From contig NBTC02000002.1 of assembly GCA_002082245.2 (NCBI GenBank), forward strand, positions 1,922,001-1,986,000: 64,000 nucleotides of DNA. The letters run 5' to 3'. The notes under the pieces were generated by a model. It was not told where the DNA came from. It ran no database searches and was given only the letters and a program-made list of their open reading frames with translations. Origin of the DNA: Yersinia enterocolitica. Its GTDB lineage: Bacteria > Pseudomonadota > Gammaproteobacteria > Enterobacterales > Enterobacteriaceae. Position 1 is the stretch's first letter. Each line of letters opens with the position of its first letter. The position numbers and the translations under genes were made by a program. Of this stretch, positions 35,085 to 44,277 are shown one piece after another.

Positions 35085-36242
35085 TCAGTTGAAAATAACA
35101 TCGACAGTTGCCGAGGCGGTAACGTTACCAACAGGTAATGTGTCGCCACCGGAACATAGTCGCCAGGTGAGTTCATTTGAGAAAACTTCGCTAGATTCAC
35201 CCGCATTAATTGAACCTAATTTCATTGGTTCACCATTAAACTTCAGACCTTGCGTGAGATTACATGTTCCAGCTCCTGTAACTCCCGTTATTTCACCTGT
35301 GATATAGCCGCCTCCCTCATTGAGGGATAATCGAGTCGTCTCACCATTATAAAGCCCTGAATTAGCCTGAAATTTTATATTAATATTAGCGGCAGGATTA
35401 GCGCCATTTTGGGTACATCCCACCACCAGACTATCCTTCACTAGTTCTAATTCAGCCCCCAAAGTCGAATTATGTTCTACTTCGCCAAAGTTGATCGATT
35501 TGTTAATATTGATCGAGCATTGCCGTGTGGAAACTTTAACCTGATAGCCAGTAAGAATACTTGCCTTCGTAGCACTCGATAATGCACTGCTGCTAAAATA
35601 CATCTCAGGAATGGGGAATACTCCATCTTGCTGGGTCCCATCGGTGATAATGACCCAATTGCCCGTTATTGATCCACTGCGGACGCTAGATTCCTCGAAA
35701 AAAGAGGGTGTCGAGATTGCCCGGGGTGATAAACACCAGGCAGAATTTGCAGGCGTTGCAGCAGCATTTCCAGATCCAGAGACTGTCCCCTGGACTCCCG
35801 AATTGCTAAAAGTTCCGCTCATGGTTTCTGATGAGCCAGCATTTAACTGATAAATCATAGTGAAAGATGCCTGCGGTACCAAAAAAATACCTTGAGCAAT
35901 CTTATACCCTTGAATTCCATCAACATCACTTAGGGCGGTGTTATTAACGCAACCCAAGGTTTCAGGAATTCCCGCCCCCGTGATGGCAACAAGACCATAA
36001 TTTGGATTGAGCGTCATATACATATCGTAGTCACCAAAACTGGTGGAAATATTTTGATTAATGGCTGGGCCTGCCCATTGTTGGCTACCACTACCAATCT
36101 CAATGATAGCTGCCTGTAATGGCATAATAACGCCCAACGACAGCAGACAAAGCCCTATTCGTAACCGCGTAAAACCAGTGGTGCTTATTTTATTTGTCAC
36201 GGTGTTTACCCCTCTATTGGGTGAATTCTCGGTGCTCAACAT
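35085..36242 (-). CDS. Fimbrial tip adhesin (operon 1)
   Basis: A two-domain tip protein of about 385 aa. After a signal sequence (LRIGLCLLSLGVIMPLQA) comes an adhesin domain, about 30-235, starting IIEIGSGSQQWAGPAI. A pilin domain follows, from SINFGEVEHNSTLG to the C-terminal donor-strand region VTASATVDVIFN. Two Cys pairs lie in the pilin half. The frame opens with GTG at 36254, inside the usher gene; the ATG at 36242 follows the usher stop by one base and is preceded by GTGAGG, so it is preferred. It is the last gene of the operon, as usual for tip adhesins. The receptor is not predictable. Confidence 0.8.
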   Translation of the reverse strand: MLSTENSPNRGVNTVTNKISTTGFTRLRIGLCLLSLGVIMPLQAAIIEIGSGSQQWAGPAINQNISTSFGDYDMYMTLNPNYGLVAITGAGIPETLGCVNNTALSDVDGIQGYKIAQGIFLVPQASFTMIYQLNAGSSETMSGTFSNSGVQGTVSGSGNAAATPANSAWCLSPRAISTPSFFEESSVRSGSITGNWVIITDGTQQDGVFPIPEMYFSSSALSSATKASILTGYQVKVSTRQCSININKSINFGEVEHNSTLGAELELVKDSLVVGCTQNGANPAANINIKFQANSGLYNGETTRLSLNEGGGYITGEITGVTGAGTCNLTQGLKFNGEPMKLGSINAGESSEVFSNELTWRLCSGGDTLPVGNVTASATVDVIFN

Positions 36243-36243
36243 G

Positions 36244-38829
36244 TTAAACCTCACAACGTAATGGCAAATGACGTATCGGATTAGCCGCTGACGGGGCTGG
36301 AGTGTTCGCCAAATTGAACGCTACATTGCATTGCTGGCTAGTATCCTCCCCCCACTTCACTTTTAGACGACCACTTTCTGGTAGCCCGCTGAGATAGACC
36401 TGCCCTGCATCTCCAACAATGCTGGTATTCGGCTCTTCACCCGCACTCCCTTCAACGGCAACCACGGCACCGAAAGGTATTAATCCGCCACTTTTACTCA
36501 AAGTAACCAATACTTGATAACCGACGCGTGTTGCAAAGTTAGCCTTAACCACTGCACCTTTAGTTGGGTAGAGATTTTGGCTTGACTGCGTTATGTCAAC
36601 CCCTTCAGGTAGGGTTGCCGGATCCAGGCTAATATTATTGCGCTGGTAGTTTGAGAGATAAGGCACCACCGCATAACCACGACTGTCCACCTGATTATTG
36701 CCGCTCATCACCTTACTTCCTCTGGCGCCTGGTGCACTGACTAATGCAACGGTATCGCCCAAAGGTTGACTCAATGTGACTCCGTCGGCATGTGCCACCA
36801 CCCCGCCGCTGGCATTCATATTCACCGCGCGGTAGCCACTACCATAGCTATATCCCATACTCGCCATGCCCTTGCTGCCACGGTAACCAGTATTCACCGA
36901 CCCCATGTCACTGCTGCCGTCGTTAGACCAGCCTTGTGTCACATTGTAAGAAAGACGGTCATCCATTGATGTTCCGTTAATACCCGCCTGATTCTGAACA
37001 CTACCTTGGTTGTTATTTGTCATCTGATAACTGGCGAAGCTACGGTTAGCAAGTGATGAACCGCTCAACAAACTTAATGGTACTTGAACGTTCATGGATA
37101 ACTGTCTGTTCTCCGGCCAGCTATTGTCCCCTTTAATGCGGTCAATACTGTAATTCATGCCGTAAGTCACCCCGTGGTAGCTGTTGCTATAGCCCGCAGT
37201 AAGGTTGTTATTGACCTTACTGTTGTCCCAATAGTTATCCCGCATCCCAGAGATATATAGCGATCCTAAATCCCCCATATTCTGAGACAAACGTAACTGG
37301 TAACTATTGCGCTTACGGTCTTGTGACCAGGGCAACTGATCGTCGCGTAATTGGTAGCCATTGTTGTTAACATCGGAAAAACTGTAATAATTTCGGGTCG
37401 AGTAGCGCATAGTCGCGACATCAATTGATGTGCCGGTACTGGCAATATTTTTGGCATAGCGCAACCGATATGACTCCCCTTTTTGCCGGTCATCCACGTC
37501 CTTCAGCTTAGCGTTCGACTGAGTGACATCCGCAGACAATGCGCCAAAGTTCCCTAAAGACAGCCCGCTCCCCACCACGCTTGAGAAGTAATCATCCGCG
37601 ACCAGTCCACCACCATACAGCGTGAGATTATAGGGCAAGCCATAAACCAAAGTGCCGAGTCCAAAGGTTGACTCCTGAGAACCAACAGTGGTGCTGCCAT
37701 TATATTTCCCACTGGTCAGTTCATACTTAAATGCACCAGGACGTAACATTACCGGCAGTGTTGAATAGGCGACAGTCTGGGTGCGAACGGAACCATCAGC
37801 TTCAGTTATCGTTACCGTCAAATCACCTGAAGAACCACTCTGCCCCAAGTCATTTAGCGTAAACGGGCCTGGTGCAACATAGGTTTGATACACAATGTTG
37901 CCATTCTGCCTCACGGTTACCCTCGCATTGCTTTGCGCAATACCAGAGATAACCGGAGCAAAGCCACGCAGATTGTTGGGCAACATCTCTTCGGTTGAGT
38001 TAAGTTTGACGCCACGGAACGGAATGCTGTCAAAAACATCCCCGCCACTGCTGCTTTCACCTGCCAATATTTCAGAATGCCAAGGCTGGATATCCCGCTG
38101 CAGGTAGCTATTGATAAACTGGGTGTCCTGCGTACTTTCACCCGCGCGATTATCACCATTCGTCGTATTCCGGCTATGGGTAATCAGGCTGCGTAAACGC
38201 CAGGCATCAAAGTTCAACCCCGCCCGTAAGTTGGCAAAGAGGCTTGTTTGCTCTGATGTTCCCAAGTCTGATTGGGAAGAACGTCGGCTGCGGCTGCCGT
38301 TCAAGTTATAATTCAGCAAAAATGCCGGAATACCTTGATTCCACAATGAGGGATCAACCTGACTGCTGCTATTTGGCTGCATTGCGACTTGGGGGATACT
38401 GATATCCAGCCGCAACTTGGCCAACGAAAATTGCACCTGTGCATGAGGAATCAGGGCAGGCAAATCCTCCACTGGCTTATCCAGTGGTAAATTTGAGAAT
38501 GTCGGCAGTGCACTAGTATTCACGCCTAACTCATTCAGTAACGCTGGCGTGAGGAGTGGCTCAACCTTATTCCGCGAGCCTTTTTGGAAAGTGATTGTTT
38601 GCTCGCCGCGCTCAATCTGATTAACAAATACCGTCACCAGATAGGCCCCTTCAGGCACCTGATCGGTAGTCTCAAACTGAGTCAAATCCACTTTTTCAGA
38701 CTGCTCTTGATCAAGCATTAGTAGCCCGGCATCAAAATAATCCCGGCCCCAAGCGGGCAGAACAGACGTAAGTAATATCGCACCCGTAAATATAGGTGAT
38801 ATTTTTATCCCATTAACGTGTCGTTTCAT
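36244..38829 (-). CDS. Fimbrial outer-membrane usher (operon 1)
   Basis: An 861-aa FimD/PapC-family usher that assembles pilins at the outer membrane. A signal peptide ends near LPAWGRDYFD. An N-terminal chaperone-binding domain is followed by a 24-strand barrel with plug (QRDIQPWHSEILAGESSSGG, the family block PFRGVKLNSTEEMLPNNLRG, ITEADGSVRTQTVAYSTLP). The C-terminal domains end in a Cys pair (QCNVAF...LPLRCEV). The open frame starts at 38865, but the ATG at 38829 (MKRHVNG) begins the signal peptide properly. Confidence 0.93.
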   Translation of the reverse strand: MKRHVNGIKISPIFTGAILLTSVLPAWGRDYFDAGLLMLDQEQSEKVDLTQFETTDQVPEGAYLVTVFVNQIERGEQTITFQKGSRNKVEPLLTPALLNELGVNTSALPTFSNLPLDKPVEDLPALIPHAQVQFSLAKLRLDISIPQVAMQPNSSSQVDPSLWNQGIPAFLLNYNLNGSRSRRSSQSDLGTSEQTSLFANLRAGLNFDAWRLRSLITHSRNTTNGDNRAGESTQDTQFINSYLQRDIQPWHSEILAGESSSGGDVFDSIPFRGVKLNSTEEMLPNNLRGFAPVISGIAQSNARVTVRQNGNIVYQTYVAPGPFTLNDLGQSGSSGDLTVTITEADGSVRTQTVAYSTLPVMLRPGAFKYELTSGKYNGSTTVGSQESTFGLGTLVYGLPYNLTLYGGGLVADDYFSSVVGSGLSLGNFGALSADVTQSNAKLKDVDDRQKGESYRLRYAKNIASTGTSIDVATMRYSTRNYYSFSDVNNNGYQLRDDQLPWSQDRKRNSYQLRLSQNMGDLGSLYISGMRDNYWDNSKVNNNLTAGYSNSYHGVTYGMNYSIDRIKGDNSWPENRQLSMNVQVPLSLLSGSSLANRSFASYQMTNNNQGSVQNQAGINGTSMDDRLSYNVTQGWSNDGSSDMGSVNTGYRGSKGMASMGYSYGSGYRAVNMNASGGVVAHADGVTLSQPLGDTVALVSAPGARGSKVMSGNNQVDSRGYAVVPYLSNYQRNNISLDPATLPEGVDITQSSQNLYPTKGAVVKANFATRVGYQVLVTLSKSGGLIPFGAVVAVEGSAGEEPNTSIVGDAGQVYLSGLPESGRLKVKWGEDTSQQCNVAFNLANTPAPSAANPIRHLPLRCEV

Positions 38830-38934
38830 GATATTTAGCTCAACCTGGTTTATCTGTTTTGCCAATACACAAAATTGGAATTAAAAACATATGATTAACC
38901 AGCAGTTAAAATAAGTTTGTCGGTAAACTGGATA

Positions 38935-39714
38935 TCAATATCGAGATGAGCCAGTAAGTGATTTTTGTTGTTCTAATGGCGTATTCCACGCTGTCTCATC
39001 AAGCAATTGCCACTCAACTGGCCCCTTTGTACCCGCAGGCAAGTTATAGCGTTGCTGCCCTTTTGGTGGAACCATCAGGCGCATAGCCGCATTATCAAAC
39101 AAATAGTTACCAACTTTTAACCGAGAAAATGTCAACCAAAACGGCGTTGGGTTTTCAGCAACCAGCGTATTACCTTCCAGATGGAAGCGTAATTGTGAGG
39201 CAGCACCTGCCACCCCACTGTCCGGCAGGCTGGACGGGCGGTAAAATAGTTTAAGATTACTGACAACAGCTAACGTTAATTGACCGCCGTTTTGCGCCAT
39301 ATTCGCAGGTGTAGATGGGATAGCCTTGGTAGCAATATAAAATACTGACTCCCGATCCTGTGCTAACTCCCCTCCGGTACGCCGAATACGCAAGGTCAAA
39401 TCACTATTAGGCTCCAGTCGTTGCAGCGGCGGAGTGACAATAAAGGGCATCGGAGTAACGACTTTGCCCTGCGGTGCAACGCCGCCAGTTTGAGGATCCA
39501 TACTCCGAATCCAAGATTGCATTAAAAAAGGCTGATCACTTTTGTTATAGACGGTTAATGCAACACCCTGACTGGCTTTTTCCGGGTAAATAACCCGCAT
39601 CACATAAAAGGAAATACCTTTAAGTTCAGCCTGATTTGCGCTCACCGATAAACTGTTCAGCATCAGTAAGCTCCCAATCATTATTAATGACAGGCGAGTC
39701 CAGAAACTTTTCAT
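38935..39714 (-). CDS. Periplasmic fimbrial chaperone (operon 1, third chaperone gene)
   Basis: A 259-aa PapD-like chaperone with signal peptide (LSLIMIGSLLMLNSLSVSA). The two Ig-like domains show RVIYPEKASQGVALTVYN in strand A1, TPPLQRLEPNSDLTLRIRR in strands F/G and DRESVFYIATKAIP, the standard family block. NLKLFYRP leads into domain 2. It is about 20 residues longer than PapD because of a C-terminal extension (EQQKSLTGSSRY). It probably serves one particular subunit, such as the tip adhesin two genes downstream (inference). GGAGAG precedes the ATG, 14 bases after the previous stop. Confidence 0.9.
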   Translation of the reverse strand: MKSFWTRLSLIMIGSLLMLNSLSVSANQAELKGISFYVMRVIYPEKASQGVALTVYNKSDQPFLMQSWIRSMDPQTGGVAPQGKVVTPMPFIVTPPLQRLEPNSDLTLRIRRTGGELAQDRESVFYIATKAIPSTPANMAQNGGQLTLAVVSNLKLFYRPSSLPDSGVAGAASQLRFHLEGNTLVAENPTPFWLTFSRLKVGNYLFDNAAMRLMVPPKGQQRYNLPAGTKGPVEWQLLDETAWNTPLEQQKSLTGSSRY

Positions 39715-39728
39715 TTACTCTCCAGAAA

Positions 39729-40445
39729 TTATGGCGGTGAATATTCGCATTTCGGCGAGAGGATCCCGTAATCGGTAATCACTCGCCAGTCAGCCATTGC
39801 CAACGGTGAAATAGCTGGATAAATTTGATTACTGTGAGGGGCAATCATTGCCGGGTACTGCTCGAAACTAACGGCGCGATGATTAATATTCAATTGCCCC
39901 AGCGTTAAAAAATAGGGTGTAGGATTTTCTACACGGATACCCTCAGCGACTTGGGTAAATTGTAATTTGCAGTAAGCGTCTTCCGGGGTCATATTCAACC
40001 CATCGGGGCGATAGAACAGCTTAATCAAAAAACGAATTCCCATTGATAACTGGGCCTGCTCTGTCAGCTCGGAGGCTTGAGCAGGAATCGCCAGAACAGA
40101 TAAATAAAACACCGATTCATGTTGCTGCGATAATGTTCCTTCATTCTGACGTATAATACGCAGCAAATTACGACTATTAGGCTCCAGCCGAAATAAGGGT
40201 GGTGTCACGATAAATGGTGTTGCTTGCTTATTATCTGGGCCCAGTTGAACCAGAGACTGAATTAAATAAGTTTTATCGCCATCATTCTTAACCAGAACAG
40301 TGCGCGCCCGATCAGTTTCATTAAATACGACCCGCGTTTGTCCAAGGCTTATTCCGCCATCAGCAGCAAAAACGCTATTTCCCCAGAGGCTAAGGAGTAA
40401 GCCACTGATAAGTTGCAAGTCTCGGAAACGAAGGGCTCGAATCAT
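39729..40445 (-). CDS. Periplasmic fimbrial chaperone (operon 1, second chaperone gene)
   Basis: A 238-aa PapD-like chaperone. The signal peptide ends at GNSVFAADGG. Domain 1 has TRVVFNETDRARTVLVKND and TPPLFRLEPNSRNLLRIIRQ, then HESVFYLSVLAIP; domain 2 starts with LIKLFYRPDGL. An unpaired Cys lies in DAYCKLQF and another near the C-terminus (PKCEYSPP), unusual for this family. It follows the minor pilin gene by about 10 bases. Confidence 0.9.
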   Translation of the reverse strand: MIRALRFRDLQLISGLLLSLWGNSVFAADGGISLGQTRVVFNETDRARTVLVKNDGDKTYLIQSLVQLGPDNKQATPFIVTPPLFRLEPNSRNLLRIIRQNEGTLSQQHESVFYLSVLAIPAQASELTEQAQLSMGIRFLIKLFYRPDGLNMTPEDAYCKLQFTQVAEGIRVENPTPYFLTLGQLNINHRAVSFEQYPAMIAPHSNQIYPAISPLAMADWRVITDYGILSPKCEYSPP

Positions 40446-40454
40446 AATGCGCTC

Positions 40455-40991
40455 TTAATCGTAAAGAAAATTGAAGGTAACTCGAGCAATGAGTTTACCG
40501 GTGGTTGGATTACAGCCCCCCGAATCAATACAGGATACCCCTGCGGAAAATGCCATAGCGGCACCAGTGGCTGGCGGGACTATTCCTTGAAATTGCAGCT
40601 TGTCAGCATGGCGAACGGTATTCATGTTTTGAGTTAGCAGCACACCAACCCCTTGAGCGTCTGAGTCAGCGTCACGAAACAGCCATTTGCTGCCACTGCC
40701 ATCACCATTGCCAGTGACCTGGATGACAGGTTTTTTGCTACCAGGTGCCGTCCCGCTACAATTTTGTACTTTCAGAGAGAAAGTATTGGATGCAGCCACG
40801 GCTCCCGATAACAACGAGCTTGTTTGGACGCTCCCCAAATCCAAAAACTCTTGATCTAGCTTAATTTCGCAAGTTCCAGGAACAATGGTGGCACGGAAAT
40901 CCACTATTTCAGCAGCTTGCACCGGCAGAGCGACTACACAGATGAAAAAGCTCGCAGAACCCGCATTACGGCACCACTTTAGTAAAGGCAT
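40455..40991 (-). CDS. Minor fimbrial subunit (operon 1)
   Basis: A 178-aa pilin-fold protein. The signal peptide (ASFFICVVALPVQA) is followed by AEIVDFRATIVPGTCEIKLD, containing the first Cys; the second is in LKVQNCSG. A further pair, CIDSGGC, lies near the C-terminus. The end VTFNFLYD carries the penultimate Tyr typical of pilins. The ORF opens with TTG at 41003, but GGAGGT lies just before the ATG at 40989-40991, so that start is chosen; it overlaps the upstream chaperone gene by 26 bases, pointing to coupled translation. Confidence 0.85.
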   Translation of the reverse strand: MPLLKWCRNAGSASFFICVVALPVQAAEIVDFRATIVPGTCEIKLDQEFLDLGSVQTSSLLSGAVAASNTFSLKVQNCSGTAPGSKKPVIQVTGNGDGSGSKWLFRDADSDAQGVGVLLTQNMNTVRHADKLQFQGIVPPATGAAMAFSAGVSCIDSGGCNPTTGKLIARVTFNFLYD

Positions 40992-41682
40992 CGATACCTC
41001 CAAGATCGTTGATCACCCGCCAGCGGATCTCCCCTTGTTTAACTTTGGTCGGGAAGATATGGCTGCTGAAAGGGGCAATCATACTGGCTTCGGCGCGCGC
41101 CAAAGATAGCGCCTCTCCGGCAAAACTGATGCCAGAAAAGTTAATAAAATAGGGTGAGGCGTTATTAACCTGTAATCCCTCTTTCACTAGGGTAAATTGT
41201 AGATTCTTATGGGCATTGGCGACAGTCGGGGCTAATCCAGCAGGGCGATAAAATAACTTGATGACGTTCGCAACGCCCAGTTTTACTTCACCACCCACGC
41301 TTTGTTGCTGATCTTCTCCTGTTCCTGCAACACTACTGGGTATAGCCCGAGCATTAATATAGAAAACCGATTCACGATCACTGGGCAAAGCCACACCATT
41401 AGCAGAAATCCGAATTTGGTTGCTACTATTTGGTTCGAGGCGAAATAACGGAGGAGTGACCAAAAAAGGGGCGACTCCTTTCCCATCAATAGAAGCGCTG
41501 ACTGTGGTCTGTACCAAATAAGGAGCATCTGGTTGCGTATTGCGCAAAGTCAGTGAAACACTCGACGCTCCCTGTGGGTAAATCAGCCGAGTGGCACTAA
41601 TACCAAATCCGCCAGCCTGAACGGTTTGAGTGGCAGTCAAACCAACAAATATCAAAGACAGCGTGCGAAATAAAAATTTCAT
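40966..41682 (-). CDS. Periplasmic fimbrial chaperone (operon 1, first chaperone gene)
   Basis: A 238-aa PapD-like chaperone. Signal peptide FRTLSLIFVGLTATQTVQA. Domain 1 has ISATRLIYPQGASSVSLTLR, TPPLFRLEPNSSNQIRI and DRESVFYINARAIP; domain 2 starts at VIKLFYRPAGL. AGAGGAG provides a strong ribosome-binding site. It lies directly after the major pilin gene, from which it is separated by an 11-bp stem-loop, and probably supplies the bulk chaperone for that pilin. Confidence 0.92.
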   Translation of the reverse strand: MKFLFRTLSLIFVGLTATQTVQAGGFGISATRLIYPQGASSVSLTLRNTQPDAPYLVQTTVSASIDGKGVAPFLVTPPLFRLEPNSSNQIRISANGVALPSDRESVFYINARAIPSSVAGTGEDQQQSVGGEVKLGVANVIKLFYRPAGLAPTVANAHKNLQFTLVKEGLQVNNASPYFINFSGISFAGEALSLARAEASMIAPFSSHIFPTKVKQGEIRWRVINDLGGIDAFTKVVP

Positions 41683-41700
41683 TACTCAAACTCCTCTTGC

Positions 41701-41734
41701 CTGATGGCAGGGAGTTATCATCACCTGCCATCAG
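41701..41734 (-). terminator. Perfect 11-bp stem-loop between major pilin and chaperone genes
   Basis: CTGATGGCAGG at 41701-41711 and CCTGCCATCAG at 41724-41734 pair perfectly around a 12-base loop. It lies just after the pilin stop. Without a T-run it is more likely an mRNA-stabilising element or attenuator that raises pilin over downstream genes. Confidence 0.6.
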
Positions 41735-41740
41735 AAATGG

Positions 41741-42292
41741 TTAGTTATAAACAAAACTAAATGTAATTGGTGCACTAATCGTTGTATTTTCGATGGCTGA
41801 TATATTAGTGGTAGCTAACGCGGCACTTAAAGAAATCGATTTTTCAAAATCTCCAGGTGCTGGCGTGCTACCCGCAGTCCCAACAAGAATAGAGTCTCCA
41901 CTTTGTAGGATGGTGCCTTCATGTTTGACCATGACACCAACACTAGAGCTATTATCGCTGTTAAAGATATTGTTACTGCCACCGCTCAGTGTTGAACCCG
42001 AAATACGCAAGCTCGCCTTATCATCCTCCGCCGACGGTTTTCCACAATTCATAAGTCTCACATCAAAATTTTGTGCCGTCGTATCAATAAAAGTATTAGC
42101 GGCAGTGAAAACGGCTGCTGTGTGGTTATTCAAATTCAATCGGTCAGTGACCGATACATCACAGGTGGCAGTTACGATGCTAGCCTCTATCGTTATCATA
42201 GCATTACGCCCAGATTCTGCTGCAAAGGCCGTTCCAGCCGAAGCCAACAATAACAAAGCGGCAGGTGATAAAGTTAAAAGTGTTGAACGCAT
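41741..42292 (-). CDS. Major fimbrial subunit (operon 1)
   Basis: A 183-aa pilin, first gene of the operon. Signal peptide LSPAALLLLASAGTAFA cut before AESG. The N-terminal donor strand is AMITIEASIVTATCDVSV, with Cys paired to DVRLMNCGKP. The C-terminus is APITFSFVYN with the penultimate Tyr used in chaperone binding. Gene order, length and a stem-loop right behind it fit the main shaft subunit. Confidence 0.88.
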   Translation of the reverse strand: MRSTLLTLSPAALLLLASAGTAFAAESGRNAMITIEASIVTATCDVSVTDRLNLNNHTAAVFTAANTFIDTTAQNFDVRLMNCGKPSAEDDKASLRISGSTLSGGSNNIFNSDNSSSVGVMVKHEGTILQSGDSILVGTAGSTPAPGDFEKSISLSAALATTNISAIENTTISAPITFSFVYN

Positions 42293-42791
42293 GTATTTAT
42301 TCCTCTAATGACACGTTGATTAAGGATTTGAGTGTGTCCTAGAGAGAGCTAAAAATTTAATGATTTAGTCTAATTAAGGTGGAGTTAAGACTCTTCAGGT
42401 TTACTTTTAATAAAAATAAATATCTAACCAATTGATTTTAAATACATTTAACTTTACTCTTAAATGTATTGTTCAACACCGACAATACAGAATATCAGTC
42501 CGAATATGTTTGAAACATGACAGCTAAATCCACCAATTGGGATTATGTGTTGAAGTCAGTTACCTGAGATAGCCCAGCTTTGCTGGCCGACATCTTTTCA
42601 GGTTCCCTAACCCCAATAGACTGCATAAAGACAATTAACAGATAATGGAGCTTGCACATGGCTGTCTCCTCCAGGGGACATAATCAGTATGCCGGAATGA
42701 GTGGTTCGCGTTGACGGGTTACTTACAGGAGGCTGACCAGCAATGATATCCTCAGTATGCTAATAGACCACTATTTCTAAAAAGCTAAACT
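42293..42791. promoter_or_regulatory. Region upstream of fimbrial operon 1
   Basis: About 500 bases without a gene. The part next to the pilin start (42293-42480) is AT-rich and should hold the promoter; AGTTAAG at 42383-42389 recurs near pilin gene 2. The part from about 42560 to 42760 is GC-richer, with a small hairpin CCAGC...GCTGG, and looks like a foreign fragment (IS end or similar) that I cannot name. Confidence 0.4.
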
Positions 42792-43307
42792 CTAGCGATC
42801 TCTTAAAACCTTAGAGCAGTACACATAGGGCATTGTTTTAGTCGAAATATAATAACTTCCGTTACGATTTTTAGTGAAGAAAGCAGCCATGGGATGATCA
42901 TCAACTAAATAAAACCTCGATAGCATCAGATCTGAAAATAAAGATTCATCCACATTATTAGTTTCAGTCACCCAGTTTCTCTTCGATGTTAATAACAAAT
43001 CATCATTAATCGCTGTTACATCAAAAAAGGTTCTACGACTTATCGTGCCTACTTTCTCATTATTTTTATAAACAACGCCATCAATATAGACAATTCCATT
43101 TTTATTATTCATAGAAAATTCGACCATAAGTTTTGTCATTAGTCCCAACTCTTCTCTATGAATGGTCAGATTCGCATTACAATTAATAACATCATTTTTA
43201 TCATATCTAAATTTTAGCAGTAAAAATGAAACGGAATAGACGAACACGATAGACAGTATTATTTTCAATATGAAATAAATTTTATTAACAAGAGCAACAT
43301 CGTTCAT
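42792..43307 (-). CDS. FidL-like single-pass membrane protein A
   Basis: A 171-aa protein with one N-terminal membrane span (IYFILKIILSIVFVYSVSFL) and a periplasmic domain of about 130 residues. It begins with INCNANLTIH and ends with MPYVYCSK, so a Cys stands at each end. NGIVYIDGVVYKNNEKVGTI and SRRTFFDV are shared with protein C at 45973-46494. FidL-type proteins are encoded beside ToxR/MarT-type regulators and are thought to modulate them. The first codon of the frame is TTG; the adjacent ATG at 43305-43307 is used. It follows the LuxR-type gene by about 45 bases. Confidence 0.6.
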   Translation of the reverse strand: MNDVALVNKIYFILKIILSIVFVYSVSFLLLKFRYDKNDVINCNANLTIHREELGLMTKLMVEFSMNNKNGIVYIDGVVYKNNEKVGTISRRTFFDVTAINDDLLLTSKRNWVTETNNVDESLFSDLMLSRFYLVDDHPMAAFFTKNRNGSYYISTKTMPYVYCSKVLRDR

Positions 43308-43353
43308 CAAAGCAAAACCTTATTATTTTAAATTAATTTATTTTCACGTCTAT

Positions 43354-43887
43354 TTAAAAATAGTGATTCTTATTCTTTTCAATCCAGAGATATAGCCCTT
43401 GATTATTAATAACATTTATCTTCCTCATAACATTTCGTTTGTGAGTGCTAATGGTTTTCTCACTTAAATTCAGCAAAAGAGAAGCAGTCTTAGTGGTAAT
43501 CCCATCATAAAAAAATTTGCAAATTTTTATTTGAGTTGACGTTAATTTAATTACCCCACGATCATTATAGATAACATCATGCCCGTGACCATGCTTTAAC
43601 ATATTGGCGATTATACATTCAACTTTACGGCTTAATTGATTAATGCTGTCATTCCTAAAAATGACAACTTCCGAAGCCAGTTCTTTTGCCATATGTTTTT
43701 TGTCTCTAATTTTAAGAGTAACGCTGACATTCTCACAAAAGGATATAGCGATAAAGCCATCATCAGTTTCATTGTCAAGACTCGTAGTCTTAACCAATAA
43801 ACAAACTTTAAGGTGGCTCTTAAATAAATGATACAACCCATACGAAAAAAAATTATTGTGGTCAGATATAGTTATCATGCAGCGCAT
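43354..43887 (-). CDS. LuxR-family transcriptional regulator
   Basis: A 177-aa regulator. The N-terminal 110 residues resemble a receiver-like fold but lack the phospho-acceptor pattern (SYGLYHLFKSHLKVCLLVKT, FIAISFCENVSVTL), so it is probably not phosphorylated. The C-terminus is a LuxR-type helix-turn-helix: LTSTQIKICKFFYDGITTKT followed by LNLSEKTISTHKRNVMRKI. Such stand-alone regulators often sit next to fimbrial operons and control them. It lies between FidL-like proteins A and B and reads in the same direction as fimbrial operon 1. Confidence 0.82.
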   Translation of the reverse strand: MRCMITISDHNNFFSYGLYHLFKSHLKVCLLVKTTSLDNETDDGFIAISFCENVSVTLKIRDKKHMAKELASEVVIFRNDSINQLSRKVECIIANMLKHGHGHDVIYNDRGVIKLTSTQIKICKFFYDGITTKTASLLLNLSEKTISTHKRNVMRKINVINNQGLYLWIEKNKNHYF

Positions 43888-44277
43888 AAAAATGTACTCT
43901 TTACTTGAATTAAAAAATTAGAGCAGCAATTAAAACATAAGCTAAAAAATAATATAAATCATAAGGTCTTAATAAAAATTAATTAATGAAATTATGCAAA
44001 GAAGCCCATATCAAAGTGTCACGTATGCACCATAACATATTGAAATAAAGAATAATTATGTCATTTTCTTGCATGGGAATTTCACTACAACTGCGAGAGG
44101 AAAATGGGCTTTAGTTGAGCGGAATTTAGCCAAGTTAAGACTTGGTTAATATTCAGAATAATGAATATAACCTTAAAAAGAAATAATAAAGATATAGGGT
44201 ATGATAAAAAACTGCTTAAATATCTCTATTTAAAATAGTCAAAACCATGCCGACCTTTAAGCAGAACACCCAATAAA
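43888..44277. promoter_or_regulatory. Upstream region of the LuxR-type gene, with a palindrome
   Basis: AT-rich, no gene. CCAAG at 44130-44134 and CTTGG at 44141-44145 flank TTAAGA, giving a 16-base imperfectly symmetric site that contains AGTTAAG, about 245 bases upstream of the LuxR-type start. It may be an operator. Confidence 0.35.

Noticed and set aside
43354..43887. LuxR-type protein as an ordinary phosphorylated response regulator
   Set aside because: The N-terminal half lacks the acidic pocket and phospho-acceptor Asp pattern of receiver domains.
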